Below, piece by piece: positions 25,901-38,530 of a stretch of 64,000 nucleotides of DNA (position 1 is its first letter; each line of letters begins with the position of its first letter). This stretch comes from Gordionus sp. m RMFG-2023 (lineage: Eukaryota; Nematomorpha; Gordioida; Chordodea; Parachordodidae). The stretch is taken from positions 34,830,508-34,894,507 of the forward strand of contig NC_088776.1 of assembly GCF_954871325.1 (NCBI RefSeq), given 5' to 3'. The position numbers and the translations under genes are program-made. Under the pieces are notes generated by a model. That model saw nothing but the letters and a program-made list of their open reading frames with translations, searched no databases and was not told the DNA's origin.

Positions 25901-28577
25901 AATTTGTAAAATCAAGTAAAAATTATTTGGATAAAAATATAATCATAAGGAATTTTTGAGTATTTAGCAAGGAATAGGAATTTCGGAAATCTATTAGTTC
26001 GCTCTCAGTCAGATCTGAAAAGACTGAGAAAAGGGGGGGGGGGGTATTTTTATTGAAGATATTTGAGAATTTCCGTGCTCATGGGATGATCGATTACAGT
26101 ATTATGATTTGTTATTCAACCATTGCAGAAGCAAAGCGTGTGTCAAGTTTCCTTCCAAAAAAATCTTTGATATTATAATAAGAATATTTAAAATTTTATA
26201 TAGTTTTGAAGAAAAGAGAGTATGGAATTTATTATTAATTCAGTAGGCGCCCACGAAAGAATACATGAATATTGAGTTGGGTAGATATTTTTGTTAAAAA
26301 TATAATGTTTCATTGAAACTCAATTTATAAAGTATTAAAAAATAATGGGCTTAATATATTATTGAACTAGAGAGAAAAGACGCGGGTCGGATCTCTTTTT
26401 TAAATAGAAGAATAAAAATTCAATAAATAAATGTTTTATATAAAGAATTTTTTTTAAATCTATCTCGCTTATATAAGTTCCCAGTTATAGCGATTTATAA
26501 ACTTTGCTTTTGGCTATCTGACAAACATATAAAAGTCGGTAGACTACCCTTGTTTGAATTAATTGGTCAGATTCGTTTTTATGTAAATTGAATTATTATT
26601 TTTTTAGATTTTATATGCATTTTTGTAGTAATTTCGAATATATATTCAAAACAAATCGTGTTTTAATATGAAAAAAGTTATGAAGCTCGTTATAACAATA
26701 ACATTTACATAATTATTAGATTGTAAAATTTAGTTTTGCCATAAGAACATGGATTATTTTTAGTCAAGTCAATATTAAGTACTCTAACCCAAATTTTTAA
26801 AACATACTTAAAGCTAGATAATTTGCCTTCCTATTTGATCTTTAACTTTTTAAATATTTTTGAACTGAATAAACCTAACTAACACTTTCTTGTAATTTAA
26901 TCATATTTTTCATTACTAACGACTTGCGCTTAATTAATCTTAATATTATTAAAACATACTTTATACCATGTTTATAGCCATTCAATCAAAATGCATTGAG
27001 GTTGATGGTCATTGCCGTTCTCAGCTTTGCCATTATTACAATAACCGAAGCTACCAATATACAAATGTCCATAAGTAATAAACGTAGCAGTTGAAAAAAT
27101 TTTGATTTCATCATTAAATATTTTTATACATGGAAATTACAAATGATTTTGGAATTATTAGGTAAAATTTGATAAAATATCTCTGTTCTTCAGAAAAAAA
27201 TCTTTTTTGCTCAAAAATATTTTGAAATTTTTATTTTCAAACTCTGAAAATATATACTCCACACAAATATGCTTTCATTGGACCATTGATTTTGAAGATT
27301 AGAGAAATTTTAAGTCGCTCTCAGGTTAATCGAAGACTTAGATTATGTTTTAGAATCGAATCACTTTTCCTAGAAATCCACTTTTTTTGTAAATGACTTA
27401 AATTGGCTGAGTAAATTGTTGTTTAATTCAACTTTGATAAACCAAAAATGTTTTTAAAAAGGAAAAAACGATATATTATAATAAAAAATATAATTATTAT
27501 AAATTCCTTTTATTGATTAAACTCAAAAGTCCTAATCAATCTTTATGTTATATTATACCAAAAAAAAATTATTCACTTAAAATTCATTATTCAATATAAT
27601 ATAAAATAAGGAAAGGAAAGGATTATTTTATGTTATTATAAAAAATAAATCTTATAGAATATTAAATATGAATTTATTCGAGCTTTGAACAAGCAAAGAA
27701 AAAGTAGAAAATTTTAATAATCCCTGTAGCTAGCTATCCATTTCCAAAAATTTATATTTGCAATAAAGATCAAGTTTTAACAATCCAATTTATCATCTAG
27801 AATCAAATAATGTTTTAATAATTCTAATGATCATTAAATCATGATCGAATTATTATTTATTTTATCTATAAACGCGAGGTGTTTATTTAAATGACCACAA
27901 AAAAGTATTGAGAAGATAAAAAATTTACACAAATTATATTATGTTACCGACAAAATGCCTAATCCTGGATGTGTGTAATATATATCTTATAAAATCCTCT
28001 AAAATTTATAGGGTAGGCATTTACGCATTTTAGAATATTTCTCGTGGAAATTAGATTTTTTTAAATTAAAAAAAATTCGCTAATCAAGGGATTTAAAATT
28101 GGAAGAACAAATAAATTGTTAAATACGTTTTTATATTTTAAAATCTGATTTTGCCGAATGCGTATTCGCATATATGCAAAATGCCTATTCTATAAATTTT
28201 AGAAAATTTGGGCATATTCTTGTTATTTTTAAAGCATCAAAAAATAATTTTAATACAAAGAAATTTTATTTAAAAAGGCACATTTTATGAAATATAATTT
28301 GAATAAAATTTTAATTTATGTTACACATTTATATAACCAAAAAGGCTCTAAAAAGAGGACAAAAATTATTCGAACAGTTGATCAATAGATATAATCACTC
28401 AAAGTTAAAACAATTTATAATTTCCATTTCTTTTTAATATAATAGTAAAATACTTTCACGTCATAAAAAATGTATCCATCATGTAAATGTTATTCTTAAA
28501 TTACCACACATTTCTTGATCTTAATATTCACAATAAAAACAAATGTGAACTAAAACTTTAAATTAAAGCATTGAGCC

Positions 28578-28737
28578 CATATTCAATCACAATTGACCAC
28601 CTCCATGGTGAGAGCTAATGTTATAAATGACTAAACAGTATACACGAATTTTATATACATATTCTATCCCAATTGGCCACTTACATGGTAGGAGCTAATG
28701 TTATAAAACTGTTGAAACAGTGTATAATTAGTCATGC
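28578..28737 (+). repeat. 80-bp tandem duplication
   Basis: Two units of about 80 bp start CATATTCAATCACAATTG and CATATTCTATCCCAATTG. Both contain CATGGT and AGAGCTAATGTTATAAA (the second unit has GGAGCTAATG). Clear substitutions suggest an older event than the 21.6-kb duplication. Confidence 0.85.
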
Positions 28738-29690
28738 CATTTGCACTATATGATCAGTAATAAACCCACTCTATTAGCAGAGTTCTTATGTAAACTTTTT
28801 CATGGGCACAATAAAAATCAATGCCCTTTATCAAATAAACTAGCACTTATTGAATTAATCATTTATTGAACTTTCCATACCCAAATTTTACCAACAATTA
28901 CTATACAAAACAAAAATTCCCTAACAGACATATCATCTCAACCTTTAACCGATACCAACTATAACTTAAGCAACATGCAAAGTTAAGCGAATCTCATAAA
29001 TGGCTCTCCTTTTTAGCAATGAACAGTTCTATACACGAGTATATTAAAAATAAATAATTTTCATACCTTGATATGTTTTTCTTTCTCTCCCTGTAGTTTA
29101 CACAAATTTTATATTTTTGGTAATTTTTTTATGAACCCCTAATTTTTTCCCTATGTTTTAAAAATATATACCGAAATGTTTCATGCCCATCTGGATTCCC
29201 CAACAATATTTTGCCCCTTCCAAAAAACAAAAGACAATCATCCAACTCCAATAACTATTTAATCTCCTAGAATATCCTACATAAGAACTCATTTAATTGG
29301 AATAACTTCTTAGTGAGTAAAAAACCTAACCTCCTTTTAAATATTTCCAAAAAGATAAATCTGATTATTGGCAAGATATCTGATATATGAATGTAAATTT
29401 GAATTCTTCCTTCGATTATTACTTTAAAATTAGGATCAAAAACTATAATACCCTAATTTCACCCAAACCTAAGGATATGATCCCTTCTATCTTATTCATT
29501 TATACTTATCCCCAAAAAATAAAATAAATCTAGGAAAAATAATAGGGGCCCTAAATTTAGTCACATCGTCTGATAAATTAGCCCCGTCTACAAGCCACCT
29601 TGCAGGAGAAACACCAAGGCTCCCTTAGAATGTATCCCCAATCCCCGGATTCGCTTCTCCTCTAACATTTACCAGCAAGAAAGTAATTAA
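28738..29690. other. Spacer before the 29.7-kb LINE
   Basis: From about 29.15 kb the sequence becomes slightly richer in C and loses long A/T runs. This may be the decayed upstream part of the LINE that follows, but no domain can be read. Confidence 0.35.
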
Positions 29691-31250
29691 TACAATTAAA
29701 CTCTTCAATAGAAGTTCAGCCGGAAAACTTTGATGGCTATCGACCTTATTATTTTTTGACCCTACGTCCTTAATAATCCAAATTTTGGACCTATAATAAT
29801 CAATCTCACCTTATTTTTTAATAAAATGATTAATAGAACCCTAATTGAGATAGCCTTTATCCTCCTTGAGAGACGGCACATTGCATTAACGAAGCTAGGT
29901 AATGGTATAAGGCCCATAGTTGTTGTTTCCTTTTTCGTGGATTAACAATCAAATTAATGTGAAAAGCTATGTCTTCATCGAAAATCTTCCTCCAAGTTTA
30001 GTACTATGCAAAATTGATTTAAAAATTTTTTTAAATAGTTTAATAGCTGTCCTTTTCTCAAAGTTTTTGAAAAATTTCCTGACTATTTCAATTATATAAA
30101 TTCTTGTTGATGTCAAAATTCTTTCTTAGTTTTGTGGATAAGATTTTGATTATCGAAGAAGGGCATCCAACAAGATGATCCCTTAGTCCCACTGCTCTTT
30201 TGCTTAGGTATTCGTGAAACTGTTTATAATATTAATAGAATTTTATCTGTTCTAGGAGCAAGTGTATTGTAAGCCATCAATTTTTTAATAAAAGAATTCA
30301 AAGCTATGCGTTTAATATTAAATAAGGATAAAATTAAATAAGGATAAAATAGAGATTTGTTTTTTAGATGGATTTTGGATAATTTTAATAGTTTTAAGGT
30401 TATTGATTGGAAGTCAATCTCTTTATTGGGATCCCCTTTAAATCATGCCCATCCCTATAATAGTGAGCCTTAAAAAGGGAGAATTTTTCTTAGCAAAGAA
30501 GCCATCCTAGAAATATTTAAGCCCCACAATCTTTGTATTTGATAATGTTATTTTATATATGTTTAGGGCTTTATCTTCGTTTTTAAATTTTTAACCATTC
30601 CTTCCTCTTTTACAAAATCAAACATTTCCTTTAAGTCTTCCTTAACATTTATTCCTCCGAGTTTAATTGGTCGATTGCTCAACTTCCGAACAAATAAGGT
30701 GGTTTGAGGTGTCTCCCTCTAAATTTGGTATCTTTGTAAGTCCTCTTTTCTTCCTGTCTTTAATAAAAAGAGATTATTAGTAAGATTGTAGAGATAATCT
30801 AATTAAAACTGCCTGTGACTTATGGAGGAAAATTTTATGTTTCTTTCTCTTCCACAGTTCACGACACAAGGTGATTTTCCTAACCCTCTTCTGGCTAACT
30901 TAAAGATTATATTAGATAAATATCTCTCCATTTAAGGCACTTACATTCTTGGAACAAAACTCGGGCCATGAATGGCTCTGAAACTGTTCCAAATGCCAAT
31001 CTTGATCTTTTACTATCAGATAAAGAGTTGAGGGTGATAATGGCTAAGATTAGGATGCGATATATGTTTACCTTATTGGCTAACTATCCAAATCTTCTAT
31101 AACCCGCTCATTTTGATAGCAATAATCAGATGGCCTTATAAATATCCACTGGTTTAGAGGAAAACATTTTATTTGGGTCACCTGTATCTCCCAGGTCTCC
31201 TCTAACTTAAACAGTGACCCTATTATAAGACCCGAAAGATCAAAATCAGA
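29690..31250 (+). pseudogene. Decayed LINE reverse transcriptase
   Basis: Plus-strand fragments, in order, read like an RT. ALTKLGNGIRPIVVVSFF (about 29.88 kb) resembles the K-x-G-G-I-R-P-I-x-V motif. GIQQDDPLVPLLFCLGIRET (about 30.17 kb) is the G-x-Q-Q-G-D-P-L-x-P-L-L-F motif B with Gly replaced by Asp. KDKIEICFLDGFW and DWKSISLLGSPLNH (about 30.3-30.45 kb) fit the strand and primer-grip region. LPNK then GGLRCLPLNLVSL (about 30.68 kb) resembles the L-P-x-x-x-G-G-L-G block near the C-terminus. Stops and frameshifts are many. It matches a metazoan LINE RT clade that I know by motif rather than by name. The scraps at 10.0 and 11.3 kb look like that clade's C-terminus. Confidence 0.6.
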
Positions 31251-31259
31251 AAGTACAAA

Positions 31260-34182
31260 TTTTTATTTTATCCCAATAGTTATTTTTACAATTGGTCCTT
31301 AGCTAACCCCCCCCCCCTTCTCCAGGTTAGATTTTAAAAAAGTATTTGTAAAATAATGGGGATCGAGGTAAAATTTTTATCATTTCAAATAGCTGTGTTC
31401 GGAGACAACTAAGTTTCCACGGATCTCAAATGACTGTCTTCTTTCTTTTGTTTTGAATTCATTTTTTTCTTCCGTCTTAGATATTTTTTACATGATTTTT
31501 AATTTAATACCGTTTATATATTTCTTATTACATCTAACCATGTTTTTGTGTTTTTTCCCCGATTTCTACATTTGAAAAACAGTTTTATTTAAAGTATTTA
31601 TTTTTACTTCTCTGCATAATTCTCTGCTACTCCGATTTTATTTTATCTAAATTCGCTTTTATTAATGTTTTTTTTAAGTTTTAACTAGATATATTTTTAT
31701 CATCTATAAAAATTATTTTGTCTTTTATAATCTTTATAAATGTATATAACATTTTTTTTCTCTTTTAATTATGTCGATTATAACAAATCGACATGTTAGG
31801 AAATTTTCATAAATTTTAATTGTGTAAAGACCGGACTTCAAATGTTTTTTAAAAATATTTATTATATTTAAAGTGATATTAGATACATGTATAAGTAAAG
31901 AAATTAGTTAGTTAAAAATGGCTGATCAATATTTTTTATGGTCCTTATAAATTTAAATTACTTATTTTTACTACTAATCCCCTAATTGCTATTTTACCAT
32001 CAAAAAAATAATGGAAAATTATTTTATGAATCATTTATCCTCTTAAAATACTTAATTTTAATATCTTTTTAACCAATGTTTTTTTTATTACACAAATTTT
32101 TAAAAATAAGCTTTATTTATAAATTAGCTTCGATTATAAGATATTTTTAATTCATCAGGAAATTTTTATGGTTATATAGTATGCTATGTAAATTAAGTTA
32201 CCCATGAAGATAAGAAATGTCGCTTATTTTTACTAAGAATTTAAGCGAATATTATTATGATTGAAATGTAAAACTTTCCGATTATACTTGCCCACCGCTG
32301 ACTCACACTACGGCTTTAGCAATTTTCTTTACACCAAAAAACTGCAGAGTTTTATAAACGATGGTATGTGTTGTAAAAATTTCAAATGCTATATTTTATT
32401 TAATTATCAAATATTTTATATTTATAAGTTAAAATAATTTTTCAAAGCATCATTATACCGGATGGTGCAAAAAAATATCGTACTTTAAAATCCTTATAAC
32501 TCTAAAACACATTAGTCGATTGCTATGAAATTTCGCTCTCATAGACATGTAGGACTATAAGTTGGGGGTAAATTCCCACTAGAGAAAATATTACAGATAA
32601 TTACATTACAAAATATTTAATTAAAATATATAAAATAATATAAAAAACAGTTTTAAACTATAAAAAACTATGATAAAAAGAAAAATCATACTATTTAATT
32701 GTGTCCTTAAAAAGAAAGTATAATAATATCTAAAACTTTCGATTTGAATTTTTTGCCTAATGTAGAGTTCCCTGGCCTAGTTTATTAGGATTTTTAATTT
32801 TTTTAAAGCAATTGGCCAAAAATAGGATTCTTATATTTGTAGGTTGGGGTCCGCATCATATAAATTTTTTTACTAAATTATTAAAAAATAAAAATATTGT
32901 TTTTTGAAAAGATCTCATAATATACATTTTTTTAAATATATTTAAAACCCCCAATTTACCCACACACTAAGAAAACAAAATCAAAATTATCAAGGAATAG
33001 GGAAATAAAATTCAGCAAAAAAAAAGGAAATTAAATACAGCAAAAAAAGGGATCCCAGGAAATTCCCCGTTTTCATGGGCCTGGAAAAATAATTAAGCAA
33101 TTAATTATTAAAAAATAAAAATTATATTTTTGGAAAGATCTCAAAATTTACTTATGGCATAGGCTATTTGAAATAGTTAATGTATATTTTATTATATTTT
33201 TATTTTTCTGTAAAATCTAATTATAAGGATTTTATAACCAACATTCTCATACTCTGGGTACGTTGGTCAGACAATAAGTGATAGTCGGTCTTATAAGAAA
33301 CTGCGGGTATAAATATAATGAATTTTTTTTTAAATATTATTATAATACTAGAGGCTTAAAATAAGTGATATTAATTTACTGGTAATCATAACTTAATACC
33401 CAATAATTAAGTAAATTACATTACATTAAATTTAGAGATTTTTAGAAATATTAGTAATTTTTGTAAAAAAAAATTATTTATAAAGTATATTGTAATGAAA
33501 ATTAATAAAAATATTTAAAATATATTATAATAAAAACTAATATAAAAAATTATATTATAGTAAAAACTAATATAACAAATTATATTATAATAAAAATTAA
33601 TATAAAAAAATTATTTAAAGTATTTTATAATAAAAATTAATATTTCAGATTGATAAATAATCATCTAAATTATTTGCATTTTGTATATAAATTTTTACAA
33701 TAATTTTTTAGGACAACTTATTTCGGACCAACTATCAACTTGCCTTCTGATTCTATAAATACCATCTAAACTCATATTAATTCATGTTTTACAATTCTAA
33801 AAAATTGTCAGATTTAAAATCTATTTATTGAAATTTTTAAAACATAATTTATAAATCGAAACGATAAAGTTAGCAATTAAATTTATGCATTTTTATATGC
33901 TAAAAAAAGCATTATCTTTGTAAAAATTAAAATTTCTAATTTTGGCAAATGATGCATAATTATCTATAGTGTTATGATGATTTAAAGAAACATATTGACG
34001 ATTTAATTAAAACACATGCATATATAATTATAATCTTAACAAATGTACAAAAAAAGAAATAATAAAAGAAATTTCAATAATGCTTTGTCTATATTTTAAT
34101 TATTTTTGCAAATATTATCATTTTATATGAATGGGTTTGAATTTAATCGTCAATATGTTTCATTAAATCATCACAACAGTGT
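31260..34182. other. AT-rich spacer with a minisatellite near its end
   Basis: No frame or known motif. Several A/T homopolymer tracts and a C run near 31.31 kb are present. A degenerate AT minisatellite near 33.5 kb is listed separately. Confidence 0.45.
33485..33645 (+). repeat. Degenerate AT-rich minisatellite, ~30-33-bp unit
   Basis: Four or five tandem units built on TTATAATAAAAACTAATATA with short spacers. They differ by a few substitutions and A-tract length changes. Confidence 0.75.
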
Positions 34183-34190
34183 ATATTAGG

Positions 34191-35168
34191 CAGAAACCTG
34201 CAGACCCGGCCCTAAGCCCGGCCCGGATACCAGGGCCGGGCCGTATTTTAAATTTTTAAAATATACCCGGGCCGGGCTGGGCCTGAAAATTTTTTTTTAA
34301 AAAATACCCGGCAGGGCCGGGCCGTATTTTTTTAAAAAATTTATACAACATGAATTATTATATTCGTCAATTAGATATGGTTATAATGATTATATATAGT
34401 TTTGATTAATATAATGTTTGGTGAAAGTTAACACTAGCTAACACTCATAGTATCTATTACATAATAAAATTATAGTTTTCCTGCCATGGAATAAATACGC
34501 AAAGGATTAAATACATTATTATATAATATATAATATATATGTTATATTTTTTATTAAAAATATCATTTTTATTATTTTTATAAATACATAGTATTTGTAA
34601 TATACTAAATATCTGTTTAGAATAAAAAAAATTTTGCTTATTAAATGATAATACTCGCCGAAAAATATGATAAAATATGAAATAATGAATTTTTTGAATA
34701 TACCAGGTCGAATATAATTTTTAAAATATCCAGCCGGGCCTAAAAAAATTTTTTTTTTAATAGCCGAATACTCCTAATTTTAATAGGGACCCCGCTAGTA
34801 ATATGGATCCTGATGTCGACGCTTCTACATGAGCCTTAGGAAGCCAGAGATGAAAAATGTAAATAGGTAATTTTACTAAAAATGCTAAAATGATAAGGAT
34901 TATTGTCCCTGAACCTCAACCTCTCAAATTATCAGATATCCCTAGTTCCGATCATGATGATAATTTGAGGTTGAGGTTCAGGGACAATAAAAGTAAAAGC
35001 AGCGGCGTTCTCCGGTCCCCAAAAATTTTTTTTTAAAGTATTCGGGCCGGGCTGAAAATTTTTAAACCCGGGCCGTAAAAAATTTTTGGAAAAAAAATCC
35101 GGGCCTGGCCGAAAATTTTTTAATCTGGGCTGGGCTGGGCCGTACAAATGGTACCTCTGCAGGTCTCT
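34191..35168. mobile_element. Composite G+C-rich hAT miniature (CAGAGACCTGCA group)
   Basis: The left end is CAGAAACCTGCAGACCCGG and the right end, on the minus strand, is AGAGACCTGCAGAGGTACC. TATTAGG occurs at both edges (34184-34190 and 35169-35175), consistent with a hAT duplication. At 978 bp it is about three times longer than its relatives. G+C-rich GGCCCGG blocks occur not only at the ends (34.20-34.33, 35.03-35.15 kb) but also in the middle (34.70-34.80 kb). It also encloses a separate palindrome at 34.90-34.99 kb. Two relatives or an extra insertion appear to have been joined and mobilised, or later rearranged, as one unit. Confidence 0.75.
34901..34989. repeat. ~33-bp-arm inverted repeat inside the composite element
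   Basis: The left arm starts TATTGTCCCTGAACCTCAAC at 34901. The right arm, ending at 34989, is its near-exact complement, with one 2-bp difference. The arms flank a 23-bp loop. The arms are unrelated to the GGCCCGG repeats around them. They would form a strong cruciform or RNA hairpin. Confidence 0.9.
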
Positions 35169-35395
35169 TATTAGGTTTTAATTTTCACTCTTATACAATA
35201 ATAGTTGAGAATAAATGAAGTGGACTGACTTCCCCTCATGCTTCGATCTCCCTTACATGTAAAATTAAAAATTATAAAACTTATTTAATTTATAAAATTA
35301 TAAAAATAAATTGGTAAATTATTAAGAAATAAAAATATTAACGTTTTTAACACTTATTAAAATATTAACTTTTTTTAATATTTATTAAAATATAA

Positions 35396-36712
35396 AAATG
35401 TTGGGCAGTAATTAATTACAACTCCATTCTTACAATTTCATTTTTGCAATTAGTTGCTGTAATTAATTCCACTTTAAAAAAATAAGTCGGTAATTATAAT
35501 TAATTATATTTTTTCAATAATGTAATTAGGAATTAGCAGCTATAAAATCCATTTTTACACTATTTAATTAATTTTTATTAAAAAGGTTTAATAAGTGTCA
35601 TTCATTCATATCTTTTATATATAAAACTATTAATAATTGCAATATAATATTTATATTTTAGACGGGAATATAATGAGTGATTCTGAATACTTTTACATAG
35701 GATCTGACGCTAACGCCAAAATTTTTCCTCCTTACAATCAGTAGAAGATAAATATAACTTATGAATATTTATCCAAATTACTTAAACTAACTGGAAAAAA
35801 TGATAAAAACAAGCGCTGTTTGTGCACTCTGCAATCAAATCGTAAAGGGTTACAATCAAACACCAGTAATGTCTTAAAACATATAAATGTATTTAAATAT
35901 TAACTATTTATTTCTAATTTTGTTCCTTAGAAAACATTATTCTATGTTAAGACAATTTAATCATTATAAAGTATTTTTAATGAATTATCAAAAACAAATA
36001 TTTAAGAAGCTATCTCCAGAAATTTTTTCAAAGTCATCCAAAATAAGTCATCAAGTGGCTAGCAATTTAATTGTAAATATTTTCTTAAAAAGTTTAGAGC
36101 ATTGCAATTTTCATCAGCACATTAAGAGAGACTATCTAGCTTTACCACTTTGCTAAATAAGTATTAGAGAACACTTTTAAATAACGAAAAACATTTTTTT
36201 TATATATTAGTTAAGAATATATTCGATATTATTTGTTAATTAGAATATAAAAAGGGCTTCAAATGTTAATGCCCATAATATCTATTTATATTTAGACATC
36301 TTAAATGATATTGCATTTTGTAACAGAAAATTTGATTGCATTTCTTGACATCAAATGTATAATATAAATAGGATATTTATAATAATTTATATATGTCTTA
36401 TCTATTTTATATTAAACATGTAAAAACTTTATATAAACTTTGGAAAAAATTGTAATAAAGAGTAAAATTATTATATAATATTATATACATAAGGTATCGC
36501 GTTATTTTTTATGATTTTTATCAAATCCTACTTTAATTATGAATTTTACTAAGGGAATTATAAATATTCTGGAAAATCACGATTAAATGTAATTAATTCC
36601 CTTTTTTTACTATTTTTAGTTAAGGTATTAGTAATTATGGTTATATGCAAAAATTTTGTAAGTAATTCTAATAAGAATAAATTGCTATTTTGAGTAATTA
36701 TGCCCACCCCTG
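35396..36712 (+). mobile_element. Internally deleted hAT transposon with BED-finger remnant
   Basis: The right end, on the minus strand, is CAGGGGTGGGCATAATTAC. The left end is a worn match (TTGGGCAGTAATTAATTAC). Flanking 8-mers AAATATAA (35388-35395) and CAATATAA (36713-36720) agree at seven of eight positions. Both subterminal regions are rich in GTAATTA repeats. The interior (35.67-36.16 kb) carries the start of a BED-type hAT transposase. The central catalytic part is missing, which makes this a deletion derivative. Confidence 0.8.
35760..36156 (+). pseudogene. BED zinc finger / N-terminal hAT transposase remnant
   Basis: One frame at about 35.81-35.90 kb reads NKRCLCTLQSNRKGLQSNTS then NVLKHIN. 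This is the Cys pair, G-L-x-S-N-T-S-N-x-L-K-H-I pattern of a BED DNA-binding finger. It is followed in another frame (35887-36156) by 89 codons containing NYQKQIFKKLSPEIFSKSSK, with the Lys/Ser-rich look of the segment after the finger. The frame shift between them and loss of the catalytic domain mark it as dead. Confidence 0.55.
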
Positions 36713-36802
36713 CAATATAATTCAAATGATAGAAAAGTAATAAATCAATCATGTTCATAATTAATCATTTTCCTTTATATATTTTGCAAAATAAAATTCC
36801 CA

Positions 36803-37014
<212 letters not shown>

Positions 37015-37016
37015 AA

Positions 37017-37666
37017 TGCCTGGACATTGTTTGATATCTTCCAGTCTGACGGGATTCTTTCCCGGGATCCGCTATCCCATATGCGTTTGAAGTGACTCTG
37101 TACTACGCTGTACATGTGGACTCCACCTGCCGCATATAGTTCGATGGGAATGCCATCGGTACCGGCAGCCTTTCCGTAATCCATACTATTTATTGACGAG
37201 GCAATCTCCTCCATCTAAACGGTTCATCAAACTCGTAGAAAGTCTGTTTGATTGGGACGTCCACTTCGAAGTTAAAAGCGTTTTCGTTTTTTCGTAAGGT
37301 ATACGGCGGCGTAATGTTGCCTTAATTTTTCTACATCCACACCGTTAGACATTCGTTCTTTTGTTTGAGACTGGCCCCATCTGTTACACCCTTCTAGGAG
37401 AGTCGAGATAGCGCGCTTAGCCTCCCAGAGATCATTGCGATCTAGCATTCCGTTGATAGAGGCGGACTGTTTCGAAAGCCAATCTCCTTTTTGGCGTTTA
37501 CCTTTTTAATCTCCTTGTCGAGTTTTCGATAGGCAACCCAGTCTTTTTGCTTCCCGCCCTCGGCTGCACTACGCCTTAATCGATTTTTCAAAGAAATCAT
37601 CGGTCTTAGCTTGCCAGCGAGAAACCATCCTGCACTTTCTTTTGCCACACCGCGCTTTCTCACCAT
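37017..37666 (-). pseudogene. LINE linker and N-terminal reverse transcriptase
   Basis: Codons from 37666 to 37442 are strongly basic (KLRPMISLKNRLRRSAAE, KLDKEIKKVNAKKE), as usual between LINE EN and RT. The frame at 37214-37017 reads INSMDYGKAAGTDGIPIELY and continues with HFKRIWDSG and [14 protein letters not shown]. This is the K-A-A-G-x-D-G-I-P entry motif followed by the I-P-x-D-W segment. The catalytic RT motifs that should follow are absent, replaced by the GATA array. Confidence 0.75.
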
Positions 37667-37755
37667 GCCGTAAGCCGAGCGAATTTTCTTCTTTAAATCA
37701 AGACACCTCTCTTCCGTAGTATAGGTATCTTCGTCTAATGGTAGCGTTGTCCGAA

Positions 37756-38372
37756 TCAGATCTGTCTAAGTTCTTCGGTACGGTATCTCGGCACCGACTT
37801 AGCTGGACAAACAACGCGTTCCGGTTTCCTGGCTAGCTTTATATAAATAAAATTTGCCTGGTTTACCTTTAATGGTACAGACAACCAGTTTATGGTCACT
37901 ATGAAAACCAGAAAAGTTAACCGACTTGACATTTTGTAACTATTTGGCAAGCCGGGTTGGAATAAGGAAGTGGCCAAAGATGAAAACATCCTTCCCATTA
38001 GGATGCGTCCACAAGAAAACCAAAACCATCCTTCCTACCAGCTCCTTCATTACTCCCAGAGTTATAGAGGATATGGCTCCCCATATCTCTAACTACATTA
38101 CCTTCAATGTATGTCTTTTGGAGACATAAGACGCTGACGCCCTGGCGCTGCGCCTCGAAGACTAGGTCGAGAAGGCTTAGAGGGTCATTCACCCCTCTCA
38201 CGTTCCAAGAACCTATTTTCACCACGGCTTTGTTCGGGCCGTTCCTTCCGCCAGGCTTTGGTGTCGTTATCATTTTATTAATATTAATTTCATTTGTAAC
38301 CATAATCATATTTTCTATCATATTTAGTTGTAATTTCATAAATGGAAGAGAGCAATTTGTTCGGTTACCCAA
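37756..38372 (-). pseudogene. LINE endonuclease domain
   Basis: From an ATG at 38372 the frame contains KAVVKIGSWNVRGVNDPLS, then VSVLCLQKTYIEG and GRKDGFGFLVDAS. These are the N-terminal strand with WN, the Q-E-T motif with the catalytic Glu replaced by Lys, and the G-x-G-F-L-V strand. It is open to 37998. Downstream, near 37.89 kb, another frame supplies SDHKLVVCTIKG (catalytic His). The central GD-N motif is not recognisable, so part of the domain is lost or scrambled. Confidence 0.7.
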
Positions 38373-38530
38373 CAGCTTGCAAGACGCAGTGGATTGCTTT
38401 CTATCTCGAGACCTAGCTAACCGTACAAAACTAGGCCTTGCTATTAATTAATCTATCATGACTCGCTGCTTGGCCGCCGACCGAGGTTGACGTTTCCAGG
38501 TTGGATCCCGTGGAGGTGAGCGAGTTATAC

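Larger units (their letters stand above)
21090..28577. other. Long gene-poor AT-rich spacer
   Basis: No frame here exceeds about 75 codons and none resembles a known domain. The 64-codon plus-strand frame at 25156-25350 and the 73-codon frame at 21791-22012 have mixed composition but no support. Two small tandem duplications are listed separately. Homopolymer tracts (C run near 24.77 kb, G run near 26.03 kb) are the only other structures. Confidence 0.5.
37015..38470 (-). mobile_element. APE-type LINE, 3'-truncated at a GATA array
   Basis: The minus strand carries a 5' leader (38.37-38.47 kb), an endonuclease (about 38.30-37.76 kb), a basic linker and the start of an RT (37214-37017). The reading then runs straight into the GATA microsatellite. 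LINEs normally lose their 5' ends, so loss of the 3' part implies a later deletion or a rearrangement at the array. The element is visibly richer in G+C and CpG than the surrounding DNA, which suggests a younger or foreign-composition origin. It is a different lineage from the RTE copies. I cannot assign it beyond the APE-LINE group. Confidence 0.82.

Noticed and set aside
38107-38451. 114-codon plus-strand frame
   Set aside because: It lies antisense to the minus-strand LINE endonuclease and is its shadow.
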